Source: Allomesorhizobium sp043769475
GTDB lineage: Bacteria > Pseudomonadota > Alphaproteobacteria > Rhizobiales > Rhizobiaceae
Assembly: GCF_043769475.1 (NCBI RefSeq)
Contig: NZ_CP171729.1
Span: 2,046,001-2,110,000, forward strand
Reading direction: 5' to 3'
Length of the DNA: 64,000 nt
In this document: positions 37,044 through 46,178 of the stretch, in pieces
Numbering within the stretch: the first letter of the stretch is position 1
Layout of the letters: every line of letters begins with the position of its first letter
The notes under the pieces: generated by a model
What the model was told of the DNA's origin: nothing
What the model saw: only the letters and a program-made list of their open reading frames with translations
Database searches by the model: none
Made by a program: the position numbers and the translations under genes

Positions 37044-37067
37044 AAAAGCCGCCTCCGGGCGGCTTTT
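37044..37067 (+). terminator. Terminator of rplM-rpsI
   Basis: A 10 bp stem (aaaagccgcc/ggcggctttt) with loop tccg followed by more T lies 32 bp past the rpsI stop. The A-run on its left side lets it serve the converging phosphodiesterase gene too. Confidence 0.85.
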
Positions 37068-37091
37068 TCCTTATGCACCAAACATCTGCAA

Positions 37092-38129
37092 TCAATTGAT
37101 GCTGGCGGTGCCGGCTGGCTCGGGCTGCTCGGCATAGGGAACACGGTAGCCGTTCTTCTCCAGCCATTCGATGGCGGCTTTGGGTTCATCGGTCTGGATG
37201 ATCGTCGCTCCCTGCTCGGCCCAGAAGCCGAACGTCTCCTGCGGATAGTTCGCCTGCACCAGTTCGTCGCCGCGACCGCCGGCAAGATACCCGCCGGGCT
37301 TGTTGACGATGGTGAAGGTGTTGACCCACAAATGCCAGTCACCGCGCGCCGAAACGGCCCGGCTGCGGGCGCCGAATAGCGCGCCGCCATTCAAGGTCAT
37401 GCCCCGGCTCTCGTCGCGCCAGGCGATCATTTCGACCACATCGGCCGAAAATGTCCGGCCCACCTTTTCGATGAAACGCACATCGTCGACCGCATCGTCG
37501 GCGATGATCGGCATGAAGCGGACGCCGGGGCCGATCGCGGCCATGGCCTCCGTCATCGCGCCGAGCTTTTCGGAATTCCAGAGGTTCTGCTTGATGATGA
37601 CCTGGTCGGCCATGTCCATCTCGCGGGCAATTGCCGCGACGCCGGCAAGATCCTCGACCTCCATCTTGTTGTCGATGTTGACCATCACGCGGTCGCGGGT
37701 GACGGCGAACATGTCGCGCAGCGCCGGCACGCTTTCGGCCGTGACCTCGCCGGTTCCTTCCACCACCAGCCGGCAGTCCTTCAACTCGGCCAAGGTCCTT
37801 TCGACCGCCCTGCCCTTGCAGGTCGTGGTCCGGTCGAGCCAGCTGTCGTGCAGGACGATGTATTCGCCGTCCTTCGATTTTTGGACATCGAGTTCAACGA
37901 TCTCGAAGCCGAGTTCGATCGAGCGCCTGACGCCGGCCATCGAGTTTTCGGCGTTGCGGATTCTGCCGCCTTCCTTCCAGCCGCCTCGGTGGGCGACGAT
38001 CATCACATGGTCGCGCCACTGGTTGGCGTTTTCGAGCCGGTCCAAAATCTGCCGCATCCGCGAATCTTGCGCGGCGGCAGGAACAGCGAGTAGCCCGATA
38101 ATGATCGCGCTCAGGGAAATGATGCGCAT
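37092..38129 (-). CDS. Secreted glycerophosphodiester phosphodiesterase family protein
   Basis: A 345-residue exported protein with a Sec signal peptide (IISLSAIIIGLLAVPAAAQ). The GDPD TIM barrel shows MIVAHRGGWKEGG with the first catalytic His-Arg, RNAENSMAGVR, ELDVQKSKDGEYIVLHDSWL with metal acids and the second His, and TTTCKG. The typical central region then diverges (VNIDNKMEVED, IIQTDEPKAA at the end). It would release alcohol head groups from glycerophosphodiesters in the periplasm, though some such proteins act on other phosphodiesters. Confidence 0.87.
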   Translation of the reverse strand: MRIISLSAIIIGLLAVPAAAQDSRMRQILDRLENANQWRDHVMIVAHRGGWKEGGRIRNAENSMAGVRRSIELGFEIVELDVQKSKDGEYIVLHDSWLDRTTTCKGRAVERTLAELKDCRLVVEGTGEVTAESVPALRDMFAVTRDRVMVNIDNKMEVEDLAGVAAIAREMDMADQVIIKQNLWNSEKLGAMTEAMAAIGPGVRFMPIIADDAVDDVRFIEKVGRTFSADVVEMIAWRDESRGMTLNGGALFGARSRAVSARGDWHLWVNTFTIVNKPGGYLAGGRGDELVQANYPQETFGFWAEQGATIIQTDEPKAAIEWLEKNGYRVPYAEQPEPAGTASIN

Positions 38130-38310
38130 GCAAATCGCTCCGTGGCCGAGTAGCTGCGCGACGCATTAACGGCCGGTCATGACAGGCAAATGAATTTGGA
38201 AAAACCCCGCCGAACCGGACGGTCCGGCGGCGCCGGCCGCTTTTTTGTTGCACCTGCGTCGTATCCGGCCAATACCTTGCCCTCCGCAAAACAGAGGGGA
38301 ACCCCGCACG

Positions 38311-39312
38311 ATGCCAGCCAGCTCCATCGATCACGCCTTCACCGCGCGCAGCAATACAGGCGCAGCCGGCGATCCGACCTATGCCGGCGCGCTGTCCTTC
38401 ATGCGCCGCCGTTATACGAAAAACGTGAAGGGCGCGGACGTCGTGATTTGGGGCATTCCTTTCGACGCCGCGGTGACCAACAGGCCCGGCGCGCGCTTCG
38501 GTCCGCAGGCTATCCGCCGCGCTTCGGCGATCTTCGACAACGATCCGCAATATCCCTTCCACCTCGACCTGTTCGACAAGCTCGGCGTCGTCGACTACGG
38601 CGATTGCCTGCTGGATAACGGCAACCACCAGAAGACGCCGAAGACGATCGAGCGCGAGGCCGCAAGACTGATCTCTTCGGGCGCCTTCCTGCTGACGCTT
38701 GGTGGCGATCATTTCGTCACCTGGCCGCTGCTCAAGGCGCATGCGGCGGTGCACGGACCGCTGGCGCTGGTGCAGTTCGACGCCCATCAGGATACCTGGT
38801 TCGACGACGGCAAGCGTATCGACCACGGCTCGTTCGTCGCCCGCGCGGTTCGCGAAGGCATCGTCGATCCCGACCGCTCGATCCAGATCGGCGTGCGCAC
38901 CCATGCGCCCGATGCGTTCGGGATAAAGATCCTGCACGGCTACGAGGTCGAGGAAATGCGCGCGGCCGACATCGCCTACGCCATCGCCGAACGCACCGGC
39001 GGCCGGAAGACCTATGTGACCTTCGACATAGACTGTCTCGACCCTGCCTATGCGCCCGGCACCGGCACGCCCGTCGCCGGCGGCCCATCCTCGGCCAAGA
39101 TACTTTCGGTGCTTCGGCAGATGACGCAGATCGACATTGTCGGCGCCGATATCGTAGAGGTTGCGCCCGCCTACGACCATGCCGATATTACGGCGATCGC
39201 CGGGGCATCGGTGGCGCTGCACTATATCGGGCTGCTGGCGGAGCGTAAGGCGAGGCTCGAGGCGCTGAACAACAACGGTATTACTGCGCTGAACCAGGGC
39301 AGCGGTATATAG
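38311..39312 (+). CDS. speB: Agmatinase (ureohydrolase family)
   Basis: A 333-residue manganese enzyme that hydrolyses agmatine to putrescine and urea, or a related guanidino compound. The metal ligands are all present: LTLGGDHFVTWP, VQFDAHQDTWF and FDIDCLDPAYAPGTGTP. ATG 38311 follows gaggggaacc; an in-frame start at 38245 lacks family sequence. The true substrate may differ, since close ureohydrolases use guanidinobutyrate or other compounds. argC follows 20 bp later in the same direction. Confidence 0.9.
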   Translation: MPASSIDHAFTARSNTGAAGDPTYAGALSFMRRRYTKNVKGADVVIWGIPFDAAVTNRPGARFGPQAIRRASAIFDNDPQYPFHLDLFDKLGVVDYGDCLLDNGNHQKTPKTIEREAARLISSGAFLLTLGGDHFVTWPLLKAHAAVHGPLALVQFDAHQDTWFDDGKRIDHGSFVARAVREGIVDPDRSIQIGVRTHAPDAFGIKILHGYEVEEMRAADIAYAIAERTGGRKTYVTFDIDCLDPAYAPGTGTPVAGGPSSAKILSVLRQMTQIDIVGADIVEVAPAYDHADITAIAGASVALHYIGLLAERKARLEALNNNGITALNQGSGI

Positions 39313-39332
39313 ATTCGGACGGGACGGCAGGC

Positions 39333-40271
39333 ATGAAACCAAAGATATTCATCGACGGCGAGCACGGCACGACCGGGCTGCAGATCCGCACCCGCCTCGC
39401 CCGGCGCGCCGACCTGGACGTTCTGTCGATTCCCGAGGCCGAGCGGCGCAACATGGACATGCGCGCCGATTTCCTGAAATCGGCCGACGTCGCCATCCTC
39501 TGTCTGCCGGACGATGCTTCGAGGGAGGCGGTCGGCATCCTTGAGGGAAAAAATTCAACCCGCATCATTGACACATCGACGGCATTCCGCGTCCATCCCG
39601 ACTGGGCCTACGGCTTTGCCGAACTGGATTCCGAACAGCGCGACAAGATCGCCGAGGCGCGGCTGGTCGCCAATCCCGGCTGCTATCCGACCGGCGCGAT
39701 CGCACTGATCCGCCCGCTGGTGGCTGCAGGCATCCTGTCCGCCGATCATCCGGTCACGGTCAACGCCGTCTCCGGCTATACGGGCGGCGGCAAGCAGATG
39801 ATTGCGCAGATGGAGGACGCCGCGCGCGAGGACCATATCTCCGCGCCGCATTTCCTCTACGGTCTCACTCTGCAGCACAAGCACGTGCCCGAAATGCAGA
39901 AGCACGGGTTGCTCGAACGCCGGCCGATCTTTTCGCCGAGCGTCGGCCGCTTCGCACAGGGCATGATCGTGCAGGTTCCGCTGCATTTGTCGGACCTCAA
40001 CGGCACGTCCTCGCTGGGCGAGATCCACGCGACGCTGGAGGCGCACTACGCCGGCCAGGACGTTGTTCAGGTCGTGCCTCTGGCGGAAAGCGCAAAGCTC
40101 GCCCGCCTCGATCCGACTGAGCTCAACGACACCGACCTGATGAAGCTCTATGTCTTCGGCACCGAGGGCCAGGGGCAGGTCAATCTGGTCGCGCTGCTCG
40201 ACAATCTCGGCAAGGGCGCGTCAGGCGCCGCGGTCCAGAACATGGATATCATGCTGGGATTGAAGCACTAG
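39333..40271 (+). CDS. argC: N-acetyl-gamma-glutamyl-phosphate reductase, short type
   Basis: It reduces N-acetylglutamyl phosphate to the semialdehyde in arginine synthesis. The 312-residue protein is the shorter type 2 form. Markers are KIFIDGEHGTTGLQIRTRL for NADP binding, the catalytic Cys in LVANPGCYPTGAIALIRP, and SGYTGGGKQM. It lies directly after speB, so an arginine/putrescine link in one transcript is possible. The placement downstream of rplM-rpsI is common in rhizobia. Confidence 0.95.
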   Translation: MKPKIFIDGEHGTTGLQIRTRLARRADLDVLSIPEAERRNMDMRADFLKSADVAILCLPDDASREAVGILEGKNSTRIIDTSTAFRVHPDWAYGFAELDSEQRDKIAEARLVANPGCYPTGAIALIRPLVAAGILSADHPVTVNAVSGYTGGGKQMIAQMEDAAREDHISAPHFLYGLTLQHKHVPEMQKHGLLERRPIFSPSVGRFAQGMIVQVPLHLSDLNGTSSLGEIHATLEAHYAGQDVVQVVPLAESAKLARLDPTELNDTDLMKLYVFGTEGQGQVNLVALLDNLGKGASGAAVQNMDIMLGLKH

Positions 40272-40310
40272 GCGGGCGTCCTTCGAGGCTCGCTACAACT
40301 GCGCCAGTAA

Positions 40311-41195
40311 TCATGCCACAGCATGGCCGGCCAGCAACTCCAGCGCCTTGACCAGGCCGGAGTGATCGTCCTTCGCCCCGCCATTCGCGGCGCAGGCGGA
40401 AAAGAGCTGCTGCGTGTTCGAGGTGTTGGGCAGTGCAACGCCCAGTGATTTCGCGCCCTCCAGTGCGAGATTGAGATCCTTCTGGTGCAGTTCGATGCGG
40501 AATCCGGGCGCGAAGGTGCGCTTGATCATGCGCTCGCCATGCACTTCCAGGATGCGGGAATTTGCCAGCCCGCCCATCAGCGCCTGCCGCACTTTTGCCG
40601 GATCGGCGCCTGCTTTCGACGCGAACACCAGCGCCTCGGCCACCGCCTCGATGGTCAGCGCCACAACGATCTGGTTGGCGACCTTGGTGGTCTGGCCGAC
40701 GCCGTTTGCCCCGACCAGCGTGATATTCTTGCCCATCTTCTCGAAGACTGGCCTCGCCCGCTCGAATGCCCGCTCCTCGCCGCCGACCATGATGGTCAGC
40801 GACGCGGCCTTGGCGCCGACCTCGCCGCCCGATACCGGCGCATCGAGGTAGTCGCAGCCGAGCGCGTTGATTTTCTTGGCGAATTCCTTCGTCTCGATCG
40901 GCGAAATCGAGCTCATATCGATGACCAGCTTGTTCCGTGACAGGCCGTCGGCGACACCCTTCTCGCCGAACAGAACCTCGGCGACCTGCGGCGTGTCCGG
41001 CACCATCGTGATGACGATGTCGACCACGCGCGCCACCGCATCATGACCGGAAACGGCCTTCAGCCCCTTAGCAATCAAGTCCGCCGGCGGTTTTCTGCGA
41101 TGGTCGCTTGCGACCACCTCATAACCCGCGTCCAGCAGATGCCCCGCCATCGGAGCGCCCATAATGCCAAGGCCGATGAAGCCGATCTTTTCCAT
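40311..41195 (-). CDS. glxR: 2-hydroxy-3-oxopropionate (tartronate semialdehyde) reductase
   Basis: A 294-residue beta-hydroxyacid dehydrogenase that reduces tartronate semialdehyde to D-glycerate. The NAD(P) site is IGFIGLGIMGAPMAGHLLDAG, substrate motif DAPVSGGEVGAKAAS, catalytic Lys in GQTTKVANQIVV, and KDLNLALEGAKSLG. The ATG at 41195 has aggacgaga upstream; the open frame from 41402 lies inside hyi. It closes the gcl-hyi-glxR run, which is the glycerate pathway from glyoxylate; the genes lie 19 and 16 bp apart. No glycerate kinase is in the window. Confidence 0.93.
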   Translation of the reverse strand: MEKIGFIGLGIMGAPMAGHLLDAGYEVVASDHRRKPPADLIAKGLKAVSGHDAVARVVDIVITMVPDTPQVAEVLFGEKGVADGLSRNKLVIDMSSISPIETKEFAKKINALGCDYLDAPVSGGEVGAKAASLTIMVGGEERAFERARPVFEKMGKNITLVGANGVGQTTKVANQIVVALTIEAVAEALVFASKAGADPAKVRQALMGGLANSRILEVHGERMIKRTFAPGFRIELHQKDLNLALEGAKSLGVALPNTSNTQQLFSACAANGGAKDDHSGLVKALELLAGHAVA

Positions 41196-41214
41196 TATTC
41201 TCGTCCTAAGCCTT

Positions 41215-42015
41215 TCACGCGGCTGCGTTTTCAGCGGTTTTGATGGCTTCCCGAAGCCATCCCAGCCCCGCCTCGGTGCTGGCCTTCGGCGTGTATTCCG
41301 CGCCCACCCAGCCGGCATAGCCGATGCGGTCGAGATGCTCGTAAAGGAACGGATAGTTGATCTCGCCCGTCCCCGGCTCGTGACGGCCGGGATTGTCCGC
41401 AAGCTGGATATGCGCGATGCGGCCGAGGTTTGCCTCGATGGTAGGGGCGAGATCCCCCTCCATGATTTGCATGTGGTAGATATCGTATTGCAGGAAAATA
41501 TTCCCTGAGCCGACGCGGTCCATGACTGCCAATGCCTGGCTCGAACTGTTCAGGAAAAATCCCGGAATGTCGCGCGTGTTGATCGGCTCGATTAGCAGCT
41601 TTATGCCTTCCTTTTCAAGCTTCTCCGCTGCAAATTTCAGGTTTTCAACGAAGGTGCTTTCAAGCGCGTCGCGTCCTACGCCTTCCGGGGCTATCCCAGC
41701 CAGGCAATTGACCTGTCCGCAGCCGAGCGCCTTGGCGTAGGCGATCGCCGTGTCCACGCCCCTGCGGAACTCGTCGGTGCGGTCGGGGAAGATGGCGATG
41801 CCGCGCTCGCCTTTGCCCCAATCGCCGGGCGGAAGGTTGAACAGCACTTGGCTAAGCCCGTTCTTCTTCAGCCGTGCGGCAATCACTTCCCGCTCGTGAT
41901 CGTATGGCCCGACATATTCGACGCCCTTGAAGCCTGCGCGTGCGGCAGCATCGAAGCGTTCGAGGAAATCATGCTCGCCAAAGAGCATTGAGAGGTTGGC
42001 TGAAAATCGCGGCAT
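41215..42015 (-). CDS. hyi: Hydroxypyruvate isomerase
   Basis: A TIM-barrel enzyme of the xylose-isomerase/endonuclease IV group that converts hydroxypyruvate and tartronate semialdehyde. The family start is PRFSANLSMLFGEHDFLERF; the metal and catalytic residues are in LLIEPINTRDIPGFFL, LQYDIYHMQIMEGD and HIQLADNPGRHEPGTGEINY. 266 residues from ATG 42015 (after aggggaagaaga) is normal. It lies between gcl and glxR in the same direction. Confidence 0.94.
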   Translation of the reverse strand: MPRFSANLSMLFGEHDFLERFDAAARAGFKGVEYVGPYDHEREVIAARLKKNGLSQVLFNLPPGDWGKGERGIAIFPDRTDEFRRGVDTAIAYAKALGCGQVNCLAGIAPEGVGRDALESTFVENLKFAAEKLEKEGIKLLIEPINTRDIPGFFLNSSSQALAVMDRVGSGNIFLQYDIYHMQIMEGDLAPTIEANLGRIAHIQLADNPGRHEPGTGEINYPFLYEHLDRIGYAGWVGAEYTPKASTEAGLGWLREAIKTAENAAA

Positions 42016-42031
42016 TCTTCTTCCCCTGAAA

Positions 42032-43813
42032 TCAGTCGAGCAGCGCGATGGCTGTCGGCGCGTCTTCATTGCGCTCGGCAAGCTCTTCGAATTCAACGAT
42101 ATTGTCGATTTCCATGCCCATGGAAATGTTGGTGATGCGTTCGAGGATGAACTCGACCACCACCGGAACCTGGTGCTCCTTCACCAACCTTTCAGCCTCC
42201 GCAAATGCTGCCGCGCAATCTTCCGGCCGCTTCACGCGGATCGCCTTGCAGCCCATGGCTTCGGCGACGGCGACATGGTCGACGCCGTAGCCGGCCTCGG
42301 GGTCGCCCGCCCGGTTGATGTTTTCGAAGGCCAGGCTGACCTCGAAATCCATCGAGAACCCGCGCTGCGCCTGGCGGATCAGCCCGAGATAGGCATTGTT
42401 CACGACGACGTGGATGTAAGGCAGCCTGTGCTGCGCGCCGACGGCCAACTCCTCGATCATGAACTGGAAATCGTAATCGCCCGACAGCGCGACGATCATG
42501 CGGTCGGGATCCGCGGCGCGCACGCCGAGCGCCGCCGGCAGCGTCCAACCCAGCGGGCCGGCCTGGCCGCAATTGATCCAGTTGCGCGGCTTGAACACAT
42601 GCAGGAACTGCGCCCCGGCGATCTGGCTAAGGCCGATCGTGGTGACGTAGCAGGTGTCGCGTCCGAAAGCCCTCGTCATCTCCTCATAGACGCGCTGCGG
42701 TTTCAGCGGCGTCTGGTCGAAATGCGTCTTGCGCTTCATGGTCTTCTTGCGCTGCTGGCACTCTCTCGCCCAGTCGCTCCAGTCGCGCAGCTTGCCCGCG
42801 GTTTTCCACTCGGTGGCGACGTCGAGCAGCATCTTCAGCGCTGCCCCGGCATCGGAGACGACGCCGAGATCCGGCGCGAAGACGCGGCCGATCTGCGTCG
42901 GTTCGATGTCGATGTGCACGAATTTGCGGCCGGCCGTGTAGGTCGCGACCGAGCCGGTGTGACGGTTGGCCCAGCGATTGCCGATGCCGAGCACGAAGTC
43001 TGAGGCGAGCATGGTGGCGTTGCCGTAGCGGTGTGATGTCTGCAAACCGCACATGCCAGCCATCAGGCGGTGGTCGTCGGGGATCGCGCCCCACCCCATC
43101 AGCGTCGGAATGACCGGCACGCCGGTGATTTCCGCGAATTCAATCAGCAGATCGGATGCGTCGGCATTGATGACACCGCCGCCGGCGACGATCAGCGGCT
43201 TCTCCGCCGCGTTCAGCATGGCAAGCGTCTTTTCCGCCTGGAGCCGCGACATTGCAGGCTTGTGGACGGCCAGCGGCTCGTATGCGTCGATGTCGAACTC
43301 GATCTCGGCAAGCTGGACGTCGACCGGCAGGTCGATCAGCACCGGCCCCGGCCGCCCGGAGCGCATCAGGAAGAACGCCTTCTGCAGCGCCATTGGCACC
43401 AGGTATGGCTCCATGACCGTCACCGCCCATTTGACGACGGGCGCAGCGATCGCGGCAATGTCGACGGCCTGGAAATCCTCCTTGTTCAGCCGGGCACGCG
43501 GCGCCTGGCCGGTGACGCACAGGATCGGAATGGAATCGGCGGCGGCCGAATAAAGCCCGGTGATCATGTCGGTGCCGGCCGGCCCGGAGGTGCCGACACA
43601 CAGGCCGATATTGCCGGCCTTGGCGCGGGTAAAGCCTTCGGCCATATGAGAAGCGCCCTCGACATGGCGCGCCAGGATGTGGCGGACCGTGCCGCGCGCC
43701 TTCATCGCCGAATAGAACGGGTTGATCGCTGCACCCGGGACGCCGAACGCGCAGGAAATTCCTTCCTTTTCGAGAACGAGAACCGCCGCATCGACGGCGC
43801 GCATCCTGGCCAT
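42032..43813 (-). CDS. gcl: Glyoxylate carboligase (tartronate-semialdehyde synthase)
   Basis: This ThDP/FAD enzyme joins two glyoxylates to tartronate semialdehyde with CO2 release. The ThDP-binding region is LSGDYDFQFMIEELAVG ... VVNNAYLG. It carries RHVEGASHMAEG where most ThDP enzymes have His-Glu; the Val in place of Glu is the known hallmark of this enzyme, so it is normal here. FAD-type segment is HRYGNATMLASDFVLGIGNRW. The 593 residues are full length. First gene of the glyoxylate operon, divergent from an IclR regulator. Confidence 0.96.
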   Translation of the reverse strand: MARMRAVDAAVLVLEKEGISCAFGVPGAAINPFYSAMKARGTVRHILARHVEGASHMAEGFTRAKAGNIGLCVGTSGPAGTDMITGLYSAAADSIPILCVTGQAPRARLNKEDFQAVDIAAIAAPVVKWAVTVMEPYLVPMALQKAFFLMRSGRPGPVLIDLPVDVQLAEIEFDIDAYEPLAVHKPAMSRLQAEKTLAMLNAAEKPLIVAGGGVINADASDLLIEFAEITGVPVIPTLMGWGAIPDDHRLMAGMCGLQTSHRYGNATMLASDFVLGIGNRWANRHTGSVATYTAGRKFVHIDIEPTQIGRVFAPDLGVVSDAGAALKMLLDVATEWKTAGKLRDWSDWARECQQRKKTMKRKTHFDQTPLKPQRVYEEMTRAFGRDTCYVTTIGLSQIAGAQFLHVFKPRNWINCGQAGPLGWTLPAALGVRAADPDRMIVALSGDYDFQFMIEELAVGAQHRLPYIHVVVNNAYLGLIRQAQRGFSMDFEVSLAFENINRAGDPEAGYGVDHVAVAEAMGCKAIRVKRPEDCAAAFAEAERLVKEHQVPVVVEFILERITNISMGMEIDNIVEFEELAERNEDAPTAIALLD

Positions 43814-43997
43814 TTTCGTGGCTCCTCACCTGAAATCCGGTCCTGCCCAGAATGCCCGCAACGGGCTAGGAATTCAATTTTTTCAGAATATTTTTTCATT
43901 TTCAAGATAAGGCGCTTTGACGCTGATTTTTCAGCGTTTTCGGTTTTTCAAATTTTCCACTATTCCAAACTGTGAAATATTTTTTTATGTTCCACCT
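43814..43997. promoter_or_regulatory. AT-rich control region between gcl and the IclR gene
   Basis: The 184 bp spacer is much richer in A/T than its neighbours and must contain both promoters. An imperfect inverted repeat is seen around 43950-43985 (attttccac on one side, tgtgaaatat on the other, about ten bases apart). IclR-family dimers bind palindromes of this size in such spacers, so this is a candidate operator; no base-level proof is possible by eye. Confidence 0.45.
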
Positions 43998-44834
43998 ATG
44001 GACGCTACCGAAAAACGCCAGCGCGGTCGGCCCCGCGCCTTCGGCCCTTCTCTGGACGCCGGCCCGGTCCAGTCGCTCGACCGCGCGCTGCGTATATTGG
44101 CCATCGTCGCCGAAGGCAGCGGCCTATCGCTGAGCGAGATCGCGGCCAGATCCGCCCTCGCCGCCTCGACCGCCTATCGCATGCTGACCACGCTGGAGGC
44201 GCATGGCATGGTCGAGTTCGATCGCACCGATCAGCTCTGGTCGATCGGGGTGGAGACCTACCGCATGGGCTCGGCCTTCCTGCGCCGGCGCAAGCTGGTC
44301 GACCGCGCACGGGTGGTGATGCAGGATCTGATGGAAAAGACCGGCGAAACCGCCAATCTCGGCGTCGCCGAGGATGACTGCGTGGTGTTTGTCAGCCAGG
44401 TCGAGACGCATCAGGCGATCCGCGCCTTCTTCCGGCCGGGCACGCGCAGCTCGTTCCACGCTTCTGGGATCGGCAAGGCGGTTCTGGCGCATCTGCCGCA
44501 GGACCGGGTCGCCGCGATCATTCGAAAGACCGGCCTCGAAGGTTTTACCCAAAAGACTCTTTCCAGTCCGGCGGCGCTGGCGCGCGATCTTGCCGAAATC
44601 AGGGAGCGCGGCTGGTCGGTCGACGACGAGGAGCGGCACCCCGGCATGCGATGCGTCGCCGCCGCGATCTTCAACGAGTTCGGTGAGCCGATCGGTGGCG
44701 TGTCGGTATCGGGACCGACGGTGCAGATCACGGCTGAGCGCCTCGCCGCGGTCGGTCCGCTGGTGCGCGACGCGGCGGCCGAAATCACCGGCATGATCGG
44801 CGGCTTCGCACTGAAGGATTCACCTTCCCCCTGA
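43998..44834 (+). CDS. IclR family transcriptional regulator of the glyoxylate genes
   Basis: A 278-residue regulator with an N-terminal winged helix (PVQSLDRALRILAIVAEGSG, SLSEIAARSALAASTAYRML) and a C-terminal ligand domain (RSSFHASGIGKAVLAHLP, GVSVSGPTVQI). Ligand-binding IclR members near gcl respond to glyoxylate or allantoin products. ATG 43998 is preferred over an earlier in-frame start at 43917 because the latter yields Phe-rich sequence from the AT-rich spacer. Role inferred from divergence with gcl. Confidence 0.88.
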   Translation: MDATEKRQRGRPRAFGPSLDAGPVQSLDRALRILAIVAEGSGLSLSEIAARSALAASTAYRMLTTLEAHGMVEFDRTDQLWSIGVETYRMGSAFLRRRKLVDRARVVMQDLMEKTGETANLGVAEDDCVVFVSQVETHQAIRAFFRPGTRSSFHASGIGKAVLAHLPQDRVAAIIRKTGLEGFTQKTLSSPAALARDLAEIRERGWSVDDEERHPGMRCVAAAIFNEFGEPIGGVSVSGPTVQITAERLAAVGPLVRDAAAEITGMIGGFALKDSPSP

Positions 44835-44895
44835 ATGCCGAGAAGGGCGGCTGACGCCGCCCCTTCGGCTTGTCTGGTTCGATCGTGTCCTCCTC

Positions 44896-45216
44896 TTACA
44901 GTCGACAATAGTGATAGTGGCCATCGAACCCGCGATAGGTGTCGGTGCGGTGGTCATAACTGCGAAACCGGGCGTAGCAGCGGGCGACATGGGCCTCCCA
45001 GGAACTGGCCGGCTGATATCCGCCGAAATAATGTCCATGATAAGCCGGCTGCGAACCGGCGATGGTAGCGCCGACGATGAAGCCGCCTATGCCAGCGATC
45101 GCCGCCGCCTCGCCGGGCGAAAGGCTTCCGGCCGATGACTGCTGGGTGGCTCCAAGAACGGCGCTGATAGCGATGACGGCGGCGGCACCGGAAACGAGAA
45201 TGCGCTTGAACGACAT
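44896..45216 (-). CDS. BA14K family envelope protein
   Basis: A 106-residue protein with an N-terminal signal or membrane segment (FKRILVSGAAAVIAISAVLGA), a Gly/Ala-rich hydrophobic helix (AAAIAGIGGFIVGATIAGS) and the BA14K signature at the end: VARCYARFRSYDHRTDTYRG followed by FDGHYHYCRL, with two Cys. BA14K proteins are alphaproteobacterial envelope antigens, first described in Brucella, with lectin-like activity proposed. ATG 45216. Confidence 0.88.
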   Translation of the reverse strand: MSFKRILVSGAAAVIAISAVLGATQQSSAGSLSPGEAAAIAGIGGFIVGATIAGSQPAYHGHYFGGYQPASSWEAHVARCYARFRSYDHRTDTYRGFDGHYHYCRL

Positions 45217-45309
45217 GACGGTCTCCTTGATCCAATGGCCGAGGCGTCCATCCGCCTCACGCCAGTCAGTCGGGTCGACCGGGAAAAAGGTTCAGTCGTT
45301 CTTTCATTT

Positions 45310-45492
45310 TTAGGAGAGCAATTCGGCGAGGCTGCCCATGCCGGTCACGTGGCGCAGGTAGAACGCCAGCGCGATGAAACCGATGGCGAAGACGATGCCG
45401 TTCCAGTCAAGCGGGCGCTTCCTGTCGAAAAGCTTCAGGAGCAGAAACCAGACCAAAGCCACGAACAGAGCGACGACGACCAATCTCAGCAT
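45310..45492 (-). CDS. Small two-helix membrane protein
   Basis: A 60-residue product with two predicted membrane helices, LRLVVVALFVALVWFLLLKL and GIVFAIGFIALAFYLRHV, linked by a short basic loop (FDRKRPLDWN). A strong ribosome site (caggaggc, 6 bp upstream of ATG 45492) supports real translation. I do not recognise a family. It lies upstream of the BA14K gene on the same strand, 93 bp away. Confidence 0.65.
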   Translation of the reverse strand: MLRLVVVALFVALVWFLLLKLFDRKRPLDWNGIVFAIGFIALAFYLRHVTGMGSLAELLS

Positions 45493-45658
45493 TGGCTGCC
45501 TCCTGGGAACCGGTGTTCACTCGCATTTGATATGGTGGCCATCGGGCGGATTTGTAGTCGGCACAGCCGCTTTCAACGGCCAAACGGCAGTCCGCACCGG
45601 ATTCCGGTCGCGACTTTGGTCTTTACTGGCGCGGCAGATATGATAACCGAAGCCCCGC

Positions 45659-45734
45659 GCCCTTGTAGCTCAGCTGGTAGAGCAGCGGTTTTGTAAACCG
45701 AAGGTCGGCGGTTCGATTCCGTCCGGGGGCACCA
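45659..45734 (+). tRNA. tRNA-Thr (anticodon TGT)
   Basis: Acceptor gcccttg pairs with cgggggc using two G-T pairs, D-arm gctc/gagc, anticodon loop ttTGTaa, T-arm ggcgg/ccgtc around ttcgatt, and CCA encoded at 45732-45734. An integrase remnant starts about 140 bp beyond its 3' end, so it is the probable attachment site. Confidence 0.95.
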
Positions 45735-45825
45735 AAACGCTCCAGACAAACCATTGAAAACGCTGCGCAAATCGCTGCGTTTCGCGTAAGTTGCAGCGTT
45801 TCTCTTCAATCGCTCCAGTTGAAAC

Positions 45826-45866
45826 CCGTGGCCAAATTGCAGTTCCCGTGGCCACGCCGTGGCCAC
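45826..45866. repeat. Three copies of CCGTGGCCA(C) beside the integrase end
   Basis: Copies at 45826-45834, 45846-45855 and 45857-45866 have start-to-start distances of 20 and 11 bases. The core GTGGCCAC is itself a palindrome. The array sits between tRNA-Thr and the integrase stop, where arm-type integrase binding sites would be expected; that role is inferred. Confidence 0.55.
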
Positions 45867-45870
45867 GGAT

Positions 45871-46178
45871 TCACGAATCGTTCCGCCGGGAAAAGATGTC
45901 GCCGAGCAAGTTTCCGGCTTCCACATCCCTGACTTCGTCGCCGTGCAGATAAATATCCGCCGTGGTCGAAACCCTGCTATGACCCATCCGCCTCGACACG
46001 GTGACGATGTCAGTGCTGCGCACCAGATGGCTTCCCATCGTGTGACGGAAAACATGTGTCCCTCGCCGAACGCCCTGAACCCCTGCCCTGTCCAGTAGCA
46101 GCCTTATCCGCGACGTTGCCGTGTCCGGCTTCATCGGCAGGCCGCTTGGCTCCGGCAAGTAAAGCAGCGGCGAGCGGG
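45871..46178 (-). pseudogene. Tyrosine recombinase (integrase), C-terminal remnant
   Basis: The frame ending at 45871 reads the catalytic end of a phage-type integrase: RRGTHVFRHTMGSHLVRS (His-x-x-Arg), DIVTVSRRMGHSRVSTTADIYLH with the conserved Gly-His and the Tyr nucleophile. The coding sequence can be followed back to about 46178 (RSPLLYLPEPSG), where it stops being integrase and meets the 3' end of an IS transposase gene. The N-terminal two-thirds are missing, so the gene cannot function. It was read toward tRNA-Thr, typical of integrative elements. Confidence 0.85.

Noticed and set aside
42032..43813. Missing catalytic Glu in the ThDP site of gcl
   Set aside because: A Val at this position is the normal state of glyoxylate carboligases, so it is not an anomaly.
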